From NCBI GenBank assembly GCA_035547915.1, contig DASZTS010000003.1, positions 1 through 31,715 of the forward strand: a stretch of DNA of 31,715 bases, given 5' to 3'. Shown here piece after piece: positions 15,951 through 23,723 of the stretch; the stretch's first letter is position 1, and the number at the start of each line of letters is the position of its first letter. A program made the position numbers and the translations under genes. Source of the DNA: DASSFG01 sp035547915 (lineage in GTDB: Bacteria; Planctomycetota; Planctomycetia; Pirellulales; JAICIG01). Below the pieces are notes generated by a model that did no database searches, was not told the DNA's origin, and saw only the letters and a list, made by a program, of their open reading frames with translations.

Positions 15951-15979
15951 TTGCCGCTGTTGCAGGCTCGCCCTATACT
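15951..15979 (+). promoter_or_regulatory. Probable sigma-70-type promoter of the S41 peptidase gene
   Basis: TTGCCG (15951-15956), a 17-base spacer and TATACT (15974-15979) form a good housekeeping promoter. It predicts a start of transcription near 15986 and a leader of about 90 bases before the ATG at 16076. Confidence 0.5.
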
Positions 15980-16075
15980 AAGATAACTCTTGTATTCACG
16001 CGGATTTAGAGACGGCAAACATCGAGGTCGACAAACCTCGCACGTCTCGCCGTGGTCCTGCTCGGAGGCGTCGGT

Positions 16076-17527
16076 ATGGCTGTTCGCCGGTCGTTGGTCG
16101 TTCGCACGTTGCTCTCTGCCCTGCTCATTCTCGGCGCGGGACTCGGTACGCCCCGTCTCTCGGCCGACGACGCTCCGCCCGCCGCCGCTCCGCCCGCCGC
16201 CGCTCCGCCCGCCGCCGCTCAGCCGGAAAACAAGCCTGCCGACGCGTCGAAGGCAAGCCCCGACGCCAACGCGGAATACTACGAGCTGTTCAAGGTGCTG
16301 GCCGACACGATGGACCAGGTCGAACGGAACTACGTCAAAGACGTCAGCCGCCGCGAGTTGATGGAGGCCGCCATCCGGGGCGTGCTGACGAAGCTCGACC
16401 CGTATTCGAACTATATCGGCCCCAACGACATGTCGCGGTTCAAGGTGGCCGTCGAGAACCAATTCACGGGCATCGGCATCCAGGTGGACATGCGCCGCGG
16501 GAAATTGACGGTGGTCAGCCCGATCGTCGGCAGCCCGGCCTACAAGATGGGCCTGCGGGCGGGCGACGTCATCAACGAGATCGAAGGCAAGTCGGCCGAG
16601 GGGATCAATATCGACGAGGCGGTGCGCCGCCTGAAGGGCGAAGCGGGGACGACGGTCAACATCGCCGTGACGCACCCGGGCGCCAGCGAGTCGCAAAAAA
16701 TGACGGTCACGCGCGAAGTGATCCAGATGGAGAGCGTGCGCGGCGAACGACGCAACGAGCTCGACGACTGGGACTTCATGTACGACCGCGACAAGAAGCT
16801 GGGTTACATCCGCATCGTCTCGTTCGGGCGCGACACTCCGCGCGAGCTGAAGAAGGCGCTCGACCAGTTGCAGCGGCAGAACGTCCGCGGCCTGATATTG
16901 GACCTGCGTTTCAATCCGGGCGGACTGCTCACCGCCGCCATCGAAGTGGCCGACATGTTTCTGACCGAGGGCGAGATCGTCAGCACGTCGGGACGCAACA
17001 GCCCCAAACGGAGTTGGAGCGCCCACAAGCTCGATACCTACGAAGGTTTTCCCATGGCGGTACTCGTGAACCACCATAGTGCGAGCGCCAGCGAGATCGT
17101 GGCCGCGTCGTTGCAGGACCACCATCGGGCCATCGTCGTGGGCGAGCGGACGTGGGGGAAGGGTAGCGTGCAGAACGTCATCGAATTGGAAGGCGGCAAG
17201 AGCATCCTCAAGCTCACCACCGCCAGCTATCTGCGGCCCAACGGACACAACATCCACCGCGACGAGAACGCCAAGGACACCGACGAGTGGGGAGTGAAGC
17301 CCGACCCCGGTTACGAAGTGACCCTCGATCGGGCCGAGCAGGAGCAGCTCGAGATGCACCGCCACGACCGCGACATCGTGCACGGCAATCCCTCGGCGAA
17401 GGGCGAATCGGGCGACGCACCCAAGACGGTCACCAAACCGGCCGAGGCGTCAAAACCCCCCGTCGCCGATCGCCAGATGCAAAAAGCGATCGAGTATCTG
17501 ACGAGCGAACTGGCCAAGGCGTCTTAG
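16076..17527 (+). CDS. C-terminal processing peptidase (S41 family, CtpA-like)
   Basis: This 483-aa exported protease cleaves proteins near their C-termini in the cell envelope. A signal peptide (VVRTLLSALLILGAGLG) is followed by a PPAAA low-complexity linker encoded by three 15-bp repeats. Next come an N-terminal helical region, a PDZ domain from about 125 to 215 (GIGIQVDMRRGKLTVV, AYKMGLRAGDVINEIEG) and the S41 core. The catalytic pair is S337 in HHSASASEI and K362 in TWGKGSVQ, spaced as in CtpB; FNPGGLLTAAIEVADMF is also conserved. The ATG at 16076 follows GGAGG at seven bases; an ATG at 16052 is less likely. Two family A repeats follow directly after the stop. Confidence 0.92.
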   Translation: MAVRRSLVVRTLLSALLILGAGLGTPRLSADDAPPAAAPPAAAPPAAAQPENKPADASKASPDANAEYYELFKVLADTMDQVERNYVKDVSRRELMEAAIRGVLTKLDPYSNYIGPNDMSRFKVAVENQFTGIGIQVDMRRGKLTVVSPIVGSPAYKMGLRAGDVINEIEGKSAEGINIDEAVRRLKGEAGTTVNIAVTHPGASESQKMTVTREVIQMESVRGERRNELDDWDFMYDRDKKLGYIRIVSFGRDTPRELKKALDQLQRQNVRGLILDLRFNPGGLLTAAIEVADMFLTEGEIVSTSGRNSPKRSWSAHKLDTYEGFPMAVLVNHHSASASEIVAASLQDHHRAIVVGERTWGKGSVQNVIELEGGKSILKLTTASYLRPNGHNIHRDENAKDTDEWGVKPDPGYEVTLDRAEQEQLEMHRHDRDIVHGNPSAKGESGDAPKTVTKPAEASKPPVADRQMQKAIEYLTSELAKAS

Positions 17528-17728
17528 AGCAACCGACAAAGCCGGAGCGCGCTCCATAAAAATCGGCGTTTCACGGCCGATTTTTGACCCGCGGCGCTCA
17601 GGCTTCCAGGTTTTGTCAGCCGCTCTTAGAGTAATCGACAAAGCCGGATCGCGCTCCGAAAAATCGGCGTTTCACGGCCGATTCTTGACGCGCGGCGCTC
17701 CGGCTTCCCGGTTTTGTCAGCCGCTCTT
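17526..17728 (-). repeat. Family A palindromic repeats, copies 2 and 3 in tandem
   Basis: Two elements of 102 and 101 bp (17526-17627, 17628-17728) lie head to tail right after the S41 peptidase stop, in the opposite orientation to copies 1 and 4. Their cores are at 17558-17585 and 17659-17686; the second has one mismatch in the stem (TTCTT). Outer arms (AGAG...GACAAAGCCGG and GGTTTTGTCAGCCGCTCTT) are complementary with interruptions, so each unit could form one long imperfect hairpin. Confidence 0.85.
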
Positions 17729-17763
17729 CAGGTTTTCGCGGGCGTTCGTAAGGTCGAAACATT

Positions 17764-17781
17764 AGGGGGCTTGCGCCCCCT
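17764..17781 (+). terminator. Hairpin, possible terminator
   Basis: AGGGGGC (17764-17770), loop TTGC and GCCCCCT (17775-17781) form a perfect 7-bp stem followed by TCTGTC. The T-run is weak, so termination efficiency is uncertain. The rest of 17782-17956 shows no gene. Confidence 0.45.
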
Positions 17782-17956
17782 TCTGTCGCGCGCATTCCGA
17801 ACGGCCGTTCCGCCGGGCGAGCCCGCCCACGGCGCATTCCGGCTGTTTTTCTTCGGGCGGATTGAACAAACCGTCCTCGGCGGGAACATATTGGTGTCTT
17901 TCCGAAGACCGGCGGAGATGCGGTATGGTGAAGATCGCGATACCGGGTCCTTGGAT

Positions 17957-17972
17957 AGACGCTTAAGTGTCT
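17957..17972. promoter_or_regulatory. 16-bp palindrome upstream of the ECF sigma gene
   Basis: AGACGCTTAAGTGTCT is symmetric except for one mispaired position and ends 29 bases before the GTG of the sigma gene. Its position fits an operator or part of an autoregulated promoter. No protein is assigned to it. Confidence 0.35.
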
Positions 17973-18001
17973 GAGACGGTTTCCCTACGCTGAATCGGCC
18001 G

Positions 18002-18538
18002 GTGGACCAACGCGACTTCGACCGCCTGATCGAGCACTACCCGCGCATCCGCCGGGCGGCGCTCATCCTGTCGAACGGCAACGATTGGGACGCCGACGAC
18101 CTGGCCCAGGAGACGATGTTGCAGGCGGCCCGTGGTTGGCGGAGCTTCGCCGGCGCGAGCCAGGTGCATACGTGGCTCTATTCGATCCTGTTGAACCAGC
18201 ATCGGCGGCGGCTGCGCACGGGCAAGCGTGGGTGGCGGACGTGGATCGGATGGTTTGAGCGGAAGTCGGGCGCGACGGGCGACGCGCCCGACCGTCGCCT
18301 GGAGAACGACGAGTGGCGGCAATCGGTGTGGAGCGCGGTGGGCGATCTGCCGGAGGCGCAGAAGCAAACGATCCTGTTGCGTTATTCCGAGGAGCTGAGC
18401 TACGACGAGATCGCGCGCGTCTTGCAGTGTCCGGTCGGCACCGTCAAATCGCGCCTGCATCATGCGCTGGGGGCGCTGGAGAAGAAACTGGGGCACGGCG
18501 ACGCGGCCGCGGCGCTGGCCAGGATGACCGATGGGTGA
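18002..18538 (+). CDS. ECF-type RNA polymerase sigma factor
   Basis: A 178-aa two-domain sigma factor. Region 2 is visible in RIRRAALILSNGNDWDADDL and AQETMLQAARGWRSF, and region 4 in LPEAQKQTILLRYSEELSYD, IARVLQCPVGTVKSRLHHA, the helix-turn-helix that reads the -35 element. The start is taken as GTG at 18002, giving MDQRDFDRLIEHYPRIRR, because no ATG lies nearby in frame. The stop is three bases before the next gene, whose product has one membrane helix, a typical sigma/anti-sigma arrangement. The operon also includes a PDZ protein, which points to an envelope signal. Confidence 0.9.
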   Translation: MDQRDFDRLIEHYPRIRRAALILSNGNDWDADDLAQETMLQAARGWRSFAGASQVHTWLYSILLNQHRRRLRTGKRGWRTWIGWFERKSGATGDAPDRRLENDEWRQSVWSAVGDLPEAQKQTILLRYSEELSYDEIARVLQCPVGTVKSRLHHALGALEKKLGHGDAAAALARMTDG

Positions 18539-18541
18539 CGT

Positions 18542-19075
18542 ATGAGCGATGAATCACGGTTTCTGCCGATCGAGGAGAAGTTGCACGCCGATGCCAGGCG
18601 ATTGCTCGCCGGCGATTGCCAACAGGCCGGTGCGCGGCTGTGGAGCGAACATCTGCGGCGTCGCCGCCGACGCGCGATCGCCCGGAGCGGCGCGACGATG
18701 GTTGCCATGCTGGTGGCCGCCGTCGTCGGCGTGCGGTTTGCCGGACGCGACGTGGCCGACGGACGTTCCGCGCCGCGCAACCATGCGATCGCGGCCAATA
18801 ACCGGCCGACGAACAAGCTCGTCGATCACGCACGGGACGTGCCCGTCGTCGACGCGACGCTACCGACCGAATCCATCGGTCCGCAAGATATCGAGACACC
18901 GGTCGTTCCCTTCGTCGTGAAGGATCCGACCACCGGCGAGCAGATCCTCGCGGGATTCTACGTGCCCGAACGGATCGAGCCGGTCGAGCTGCAAAACCTG
19001 CCTCCCGCCGAGCGCGACGCCGTGCGCGCCGTGCTCGGCCTCGAAGAGGAGACGCTCCCGGTTACGGACATTTAG
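18542..19075 (+). CDS. Single-pass membrane protein, putative anti-sigma factor
   Basis: The 177-aa protein has a cytoplasmic-type N-terminus of about 50 residues ending in a run of arginines (LRRRRRRAIAR), one hydrophobic helix (ATMVAMLVAAVVGVRFAG), and an extracytoplasmic tail of about 105 residues (TTGEQILAGFYVPERIEP). The arrangement matches an anti-sigma factor and the gene directly follows an ECF sigma gene, but I see no zinc-binding HxxxCxxC motif. The call therefore rests on position and topology. It could equally be an unrelated membrane protein of the operon. Confidence 0.6.
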   Translation: MSDESRFLPIEEKLHADARRLLAGDCQQAGARLWSEHLRRRRRRAIARSGATMVAMLVAAVVGVRFAGRDVADGRSAPRNHAIAANNRPTNKLVDHARDVPVVDATLPTESIGPQDIETPVVPFVVKDPTTGEQILAGFYVPERIEPVELQNLPPAERDAVRAVLGLEEETLPVTDI

Positions 19076-19162
19076 TCGACGTGAGTGCGGCTGATAGAGC
19101 CCGGAACGATCGAGCGTCTGGCTCGGTCGGGATTCCCTTCCCTTTAATCATTGGAGAGAAAG

Positions 19163-20626
19163 ATGAGCGCGATCCTTGTGCCCGAAACGCGGTGCTCCGT
19201 CGGTCGGCGATCGACCGGTTGGCGAGCGACCGGGGCTTGCTTGGTGTTGGCCTCGTTGGCCGCGGTCTCGCCCGCCGGGGCGTATGGCCGCGAAGCGGTC
19301 AAAAACGCCCTGGCCGCCACGGTCGCCATAGAATGGCGGAGTGACGAAAAGGACGAGGGCGAGTCGGCGTCGGCGCCGGCGGCCAGGGGGATGAGACGGA
19401 CCAAGGCGGTGCCAGGTCTTCCGGCCGCCGGAGGCGGTCCCGTGGGATTCGCGTTCGCCGGCGGAGCGGGCGGATTGCCGCCGGCGCGTGAGTTGTCGTT
19501 GGCGAGCGGCGTGTTGGTCTCGGCCGACGGCTTGGTGGTGACGCACAGCCCGGAGGCGGGCTCGGGGAAATACACGGTCTACCTGGCCGATGGCCGCAGC
19601 CTGCCGGCGCGCGTCCTGGTCGACGACCAACGCAACGGGTTGCGGTTGCTGAAGGTCGACGCCGAGGGGCTTCCGTCGGTCGCGCTGGCCGAGGCCGAAG
19701 CCGAAGTGGGCGATCCGGTGATCGCCGGATTCTGCACCGACCGGCGCGGGCGCGCCGCCGCGCAGGGCATGGTGGCGGCCGAATATCGCGTGGCGATCGG
19801 AGGTCCCGTGCTGCTCGATCTGAGCGCGGGGCGCATGAGCACGGGAGGGCCCGTCGTCGACGGCGCGGGCCGCCTGGTGGGTGTCCTGTCCGGCAAGCAT
19901 GACCGCGGCGTGCCTGCCGGCAGTTCCGCGGTGCCGCTCGACGCGGTGCGTGGCCTGGTGCAGGCGCGGCAGGGCGAGAATATCGTGGTCGTGCCGCGCG
20001 GCTATCTGGGAATCCAACTCGAAACCAAGGTGGATGGAGGGCGCGAACACATCGTGGCGCGCATCCTACCCGACTCGCCGGCCGGCGCCGGTGGCATGGT
20101 CGACGGGGACGAGATCGTGGCGGTCGACGGCGAGCACGTCGCATCGCCCGGCGAGGTGGCCGGGGCCGTGGCCCGGCATACGGCGGGCGAGAAGATGCGG
20201 CTCGCCGTGCTTCGCGAAGGTACGGAACAGAAGCTGGAGGTCGTCGTCGGCCTGCCCGCGTCCGCCGGCGCGTCGGCCGCGCCCGCGCGGGTGCCGTCCG
20301 CCGCGCGCGAAGTGAACGTGATACGGCCGGAACAACTCTATGTCATGACGGAGGACGGCAAATGGAGGGCGATCGCCGTCACGGGTACGCAGCTCGAACC
20401 GTTGCTTGCCCATGTCCGACAACTTCACCCGGCGCCTGTGGCCGGGCCTGGGGCCGCAGGCGGCGACGCCAGCCCGGCCGAGCCGGCGCCCCACGTGATC
20501 CGCGTCGAGCGTAGCGATCTGACGCGGAAGCTGGAAGCGATCGGCCTCAACGTGCTATCGCTCGAGCAGCAATTGCAGAAGCTGACCGAGGAGATCAAGT
20601 CGTTGCGTGCGAAGTTGGCCGAATGA
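19163..20626 (+). CDS. HtrA-like PDZ protein with degenerate protease domain
   Basis: This 487-aa protein begins with a signal sequence (GACLVLASLAAVSPAGAYG). A trypsin-like fold of the HtrA type follows at about 90-260: LASGVLVSADGLVVTH, YLADGRSLPARVLVDD, GPVVDGAGRLVGVLSGK. A PDZ domain covers about 270-360 (GYLGIQLETK, ILPDSPAGAGGMVDGDEIVA) and a coiled coil ends the protein. The catalytic triad looks lost: the TNNHV-type histidine position reads THSPE (H128 is shifted), the TDLA aspartate position reads NGLR (G159), and the serine before GGP is replaced by T227 (S226-T227-G-G-P). It is thus probably a non-catalytic sensor or scaffold. ATG 19163 has GGAGAG upstream. A family A repeat sits on its stop. 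Confidence 0.8.
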   Translation: MSAILVPETRCSVGRRSTGWRATGACLVLASLAAVSPAGAYGREAVKNALAATVAIEWRSDEKDEGESASAPAARGMRRTKAVPGLPAAGGGPVGFAFAGGAGGLPPARELSLASGVLVSADGLVVTHSPEAGSGKYTVYLADGRSLPARVLVDDQRNGLRLLKVDAEGLPSVALAEAEAEVGDPVIAGFCTDRRGRAAAQGMVAAEYRVAIGGPVLLDLSAGRMSTGGPVVDGAGRLVGVLSGKHDRGVPAGSSAVPLDAVRGLVQARQGENIVVVPRGYLGIQLETKVDGGREHIVARILPDSPAGAGGMVDGDEIVAVDGEHVASPGEVAGAVARHTAGEKMRLAVLREGTEQKLEVVVGLPASAGASAAPARVPSAAREVNVIRPEQLYVMTEDGKWRAIAVTGTQLEPLLAHVRQLHPAPVAGPGAAGGDASPAEPAPHVIRVERSDLTRKLEAIGLNVLSLEQQLQKLTEEIKSLRAKLAE

Positions 20627-20725
20627 GAGCGGGCCGACGAAATCCGGAAGCCCGAACGCCGCGGGGCAAAAATCGGCCGTGCAACGCCGATTTTTTCGGA
20701 GTCCGATCTAGTTTTGTCCTCTAAA
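20625..20725 (+). repeat. Family A palindromic repeat, copy 4
   Basis: This copy begins on the stop of the PDZ protein gene. The core (20668-20695) keeps the 10-bp stem AAAAATCGGC/GCCGATTTTT with one loop change (CGTGCAAC). Its outer arms (GAGAGCGGGCCGACGAAATC on the left, GTTTTGTCCTCT on the right) align with the reverse complement of copy 2. Confidence 0.85.
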
Positions 20726-20750
20726 GAATTCTTCTCGCCGGCCGCCGGCT

Positions 20751-21611
20751 TCACGACGCCGAAGACGGCAAGGGAGTGCCGTCCAACAGAAAATCCACGA
20801 CCGCGGCCAAGCCGTCTTCGTCGTGGGTCGGCGCGATGAAGCCGGCGGCGGCTTTGACGTCGGGTCGGGCGTTGCCCATCGCCACGCCCACGCCGGCCGC
20901 CTCGATCATGGGAATGTCGTTCACGTCGTCGCCCACCGCGCACATCTCCCCGGGGGCGATCCCCCACTCGGCCGCGACATGCCGGATGCCCGACCACTTG
21001 GTCACGCCGAACGGCGCGATCTCGCACATGTGGCCGATATAACGCGGGCTGCGGAGCACGTGCGTATAGAGCAGCCCCGGCAGCTCGCGTTGCAGTTCTT
21101 CGTGCAGGTCGAGCATCTCGTCGCGCGTGCCGGTGGCGAAGCCCGCGAAGACCTCCGGCGGCGGGTTACTTGTGATCGCGGGCCACAGCCGATGGCAATC
21201 GGGGTTGAGCGCCAGGTAATCGGCCAGCTCCGGCCGCTCGACGTCGAGCCGCTGGCAATAGAAATCGAAGCCGGCGTGATACGAGTCGGCGTAGAGCACC
21301 GCCTCGAAGCCGCGCCGCTCGACGACCCGCAGCAGGTCGCACAACAGGCTCTGCTCGAACGTCGCCCGGAACAGCGTGCGATGGTCGAGCGGGTGTTTGA
21401 TGAGCGCGCCGCTGGCCGTCACCAGCGGGCAGTCGATCCCCAGCGGCTCGACCAGCGGCAGGGCACGGCTGTAACGGCGGCCGGTCGCGAGCACCAGCCG
21501 CAATCCGGCGTCGGCCGCGCGCCGCAGGGCCTGCCGCGTGGCGTCGGTCAGTTCGTCGCGACTGTTGACGAGCGTTCCGTCGATATCGATGGCCAGCAGG
21601 CGAACGTTCAC
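20751..21611 (-). CDS. HAD-superfamily hydrolase, Cof type
   Basis: A 286-aa phosphatase of the Cof/type IIB HAD group. The nucleophile and acid are D9 and D11 in LLAIDIDGTLVNS. Motif II is in LRLVLATGRRYSRA, the lysine in VTKWSGIRHVA, and motif IV in CAVGDDVNDIPMIEAAG, followed by GVAMGNARPDVKAAA. These enzymes dephosphorylate sugar phosphates or nucleotides; the exact substrate cannot be read from sequence. The start is GTG at 21611, which overlaps the stop of the radical SAM gene (GTGA, 21608-21611). That overlap and the immediate start of the HAD fold decide against longer in-frame starts. Confidence 0.9.
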   Translation of the reverse strand: MNVRLLAIDIDGTLVNSRDELTDATRQALRRAADAGLRLVLATGRRYSRALPLVEPLGIDCPLVTASGALIKHPLDHRTLFRATFEQSLLCDLLRVVERRGFEAVLYADSYHAGFDFYCQRLDVERPELADYLALNPDCHRLWPAITSNPPPEVFAGFATGTRDEMLDLHEELQRELPGLLYTHVLRSPRYIGHMCEIAPFGVTKWSGIRHVAAEWGIAPGEMCAVGDDVNDIPMIEAAGVGVAMGNARPDVKAAAGFIAPTHDEDGLAAVVDFLLDGTPLPSSAS

Positions 21612-23407
21612 GTGGCGCCCGCCATCGCATTCAACTGCACCAGCGAGCGCGTCTGCTCCTTCTCCAGATAGGCCCGCCCCTTCTTCACGTTCAGATGGTC
21701 CCAGGGGAGCCGGGCATCGAGCGGAAACGGGCGATGCAGGGCCGCGGCGACGTCGATCCCCGTGTCGGCGAAGGCCTGCCACCAGCGATCGGGCTTGAGG
21801 TGTTCGCGCCAGCTATCCAACCGGGCGCCGCGCTGCCAGGCCAACTCCAAGCTCTCGGCCACGCGTCGGTCGCCCCGGCTGAGCACGCCTTCGAGCAGGC
21901 TCGTTTCGACGTCGTGGCACTTGATCCATACCGCCCCCAGCCGCCGTCGCTGCTTGAGGTAATCGTGCGCCCAATGAAAGTATTCGCGCGTCTGCATGCC
22001 GTTCCATTGATACGGCGTGTGCGGCTTGGGCACGAAGTTGGACACGCTGGCCGTCACCTTCACATAACGGCCCGTCTCTTGCTTGCCGATCCGCGAGATC
22101 GTCTCGGCCATGTCGACGATGCCGTCGAGATCGACGGGCCGTTCGCCGGGCAGGCCGCAGAGGAAATACAGCTTCACCTGCTGCCAACCGTGGTGGAACG
22201 CTTGGCGGCAACCGGCGTAGAGATCCTCGTTGGTGATCTTCTTGCGGATCTGGTCGCGCATGTCGTCGCGGGCCACCTCGGGTGCCAGCGTCAGCCCCGA
22301 CAGATCGCCGAACATCGACATCAACGTGGCCACGCCCTTGAGCTGTTCGTTCACCCGCAGGCTCGGCAGGCAGATTTTGACCCCCAGCGGCTGGAAGGTC
22401 TCTTGCATCCGCTTGACCAGCTCCTCGAAGTGCGGATAGTCGCTCGTCGACAGCGACAACAGCGAGATTTCCGTCTGTCCGGTGTTGCGATAGGTCTCCA
22501 ACGCCGCCTGGACGATCGTTTCGACAGAGCGGATGCGTAGCGGGCGCTTGATGACCGTGCTCTGGCAGAAGCGGCACTGCCAGGGGCAGCCGCGCATGAT
22601 CTCGATCGCGATCCGGTCGTGAACGCACTCGACGAACGGCACGATCGGCGCCGTCGGCAGCGGGATGCCGTCGAGATCGTCGATGACCGACGGCTCGATC
22701 GTCGCCGGCACGTCGGGGCGCGTGCGATGCAGGGCGACGAGGCGACCGTCGCCCCCGTATTCGGGCTCGTAGAAGCGCGGCACGTAGGCGTAGGGCAGCC
22801 GCCGGGCCATCTCGGCCAGCGCCTCCTCGCGATCGGCGTGGCTCTGCTTGAGCGCGAGCCACAGGTCGCAGATGGCCGGCAGGCTCGGTTCGCCGTCGCC
22901 CGTGACGAAGAGATCGACGAACGGCGCGAGCGGCTCGGGGTTCTGGCCGCAGGGACCGCCGGCGATGATCAGCGGATGGTCGATCGTGCGCTCGGTGGCG
23001 CGCAACGGCACCTTCCCCAAGTCGAGCATCGTCAGCACGTTGGTGAACGAGATCTCGTATTGCAGCGTGAAACCGATCACGTCGAACTCGCCGAGCGGCG
23101 TGAAGGTTTCCAGGCTGTAGAGCGGCACCTCGTAGGCCCGGAGCTGCGCTTCCATGTCGGGCCAGGGCGTGAAGGCCCGCTCGCAGACCCAGTCCTCGCG
23201 GGCGTTCATCAGCGAATAGAGCACCTGCAAGCCGTGATGGCTCATGCCGATGGTATAGGCGTCGGGGAACGCCAGGCAGAGCTTGCCCCGCACCTGCCGG
23301 TGATCCTTGCGGATCACGTTCAGTTCGCCCCCCAGGTACTGCGCGGGCATCTGTACCTTGGGCAGCAGATGGCTGACCACATAGTCTTTCAGGCGATCGT
23401 TGAGCAT
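21608..23407 (-). CDS. TIGR03960-like radical SAM protein with B12-binding-like N-terminus
   Basis: The 599-aa protein has the radical SAM cluster motif CxxxCxxC at C274, C278 and C281 (RGCPWQCRFCQST). In front of it is a cobalamin-binding-like Rossmann domain (GMSHHGLQVLYSLMN, FTLQYEISFTNVLTMLDLGK, LIIAGGPCGQNPEPLAPF). Downstream lie the barrel strands TEISLLSLSTSDYPHFEEL and LTLAPEVARDDMRDQI, and the C-terminal VSNFVPKPHTPYQW. This order is that of the TIGR03960 family, whose reaction is not established. The ATG at 23407 (MLNDRLKDYVVSHLLPKV) fits the family start; the frame is open a further 90 bases upstream. Coupled by GTGA to the HAD gene. Confidence 0.88.
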   Translation of the reverse strand: MLNDRLKDYVVSHLLPKVQMPAQYLGGELNVIRKDHRQVRGKLCLAFPDAYTIGMSHHGLQVLYSLMNAREDWVCERAFTPWPDMEAQLRAYEVPLYSLETFTPLGEFDVIGFTLQYEISFTNVLTMLDLGKVPLRATERTIDHPLIIAGGPCGQNPEPLAPFVDLFVTGDGEPSLPAICDLWLALKQSHADREEALAEMARRLPYAYVPRFYEPEYGGDGRLVALHRTRPDVPATIEPSVIDDLDGIPLPTAPIVPFVECVHDRIAIEIMRGCPWQCRFCQSTVIKRPLRIRSVETIVQAALETYRNTGQTEISLLSLSTSDYPHFEELVKRMQETFQPLGVKICLPSLRVNEQLKGVATLMSMFGDLSGLTLAPEVARDDMRDQIRKKITNEDLYAGCRQAFHHGWQQVKLYFLCGLPGERPVDLDGIVDMAETISRIGKQETGRYVKVTASVSNFVPKPHTPYQWNGMQTREYFHWAHDYLKQRRRLGAVWIKCHDVETSLLEGVLSRGDRRVAESLELAWQRGARLDSWREHLKPDRWWQAFADTGIDVAAALHRPFPLDARLPWDHLNVKKGRAYLEKEQTRSLVQLNAMAGAT

Positions 23408-23723
23408 GGAATCGATTATGGCAGAATCGCCGCAGCGTGCCAATTTCGATACATTGGGGGTGGTGTTCCAAAAGCCGTGTTGCCGGCAAACCGTCAAGGA
23501 AAGCCGGGCGACGCTGCACGGAGGGGTGCGCGAGTTTTAGGCATAGCGGTCAACGGCGAGGCAGCAATGCGCCAGTGAAGTACATGTAGGCCAGCCCCGT
23601 TGCGCGATGCCGCCCGCGATGCCCGTTGCCGAGGAACGACGAATCTCTGCCAAAGTGTGCTCCGCGAGCGGCGGGTGCATCCCAAACCCGCGGCCAGACC
23701 GTGGCAGGTAAGCGGCGGTAGGT
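23408..23723. other. Intergenic region, no gene recognised
   Basis: Upstream region of the radical SAM gene. It contains a 16-base string (ATTTCGATACATTGGG, starting near 23442) that recurs just before the small gene at 26872. Short frames here have no recognisable family. Confidence 0.4.

Noticed and set aside
16167..16214. GC-rich 15-bp direct repeats considered as a CRISPR-like or recombination site
   Set aside because: They are in frame and simply encode the PPAAA linker of the S41 peptidase; there are no spacers.
15902..17383. Minus-strand open frame of about 490 codons opposite the S41 peptidase
   Set aside because: Antisense shadow; the plus strand has catalytic Ser/Lys, PDZ domain and signal peptide.
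17714..17974. Plus-strand frame of 86 codons after the tandem family A repeats
   Set aside because: It begins inside a repeat, lacks a ribosome site and has no recognisable domain.
21813..23519. Second minus-strand frame within the radical SAM gene, and the plus-strand frame 22619-23578
   Set aside because: Both are shadows of the TIGR03960-like gene and have no recognisable domains.
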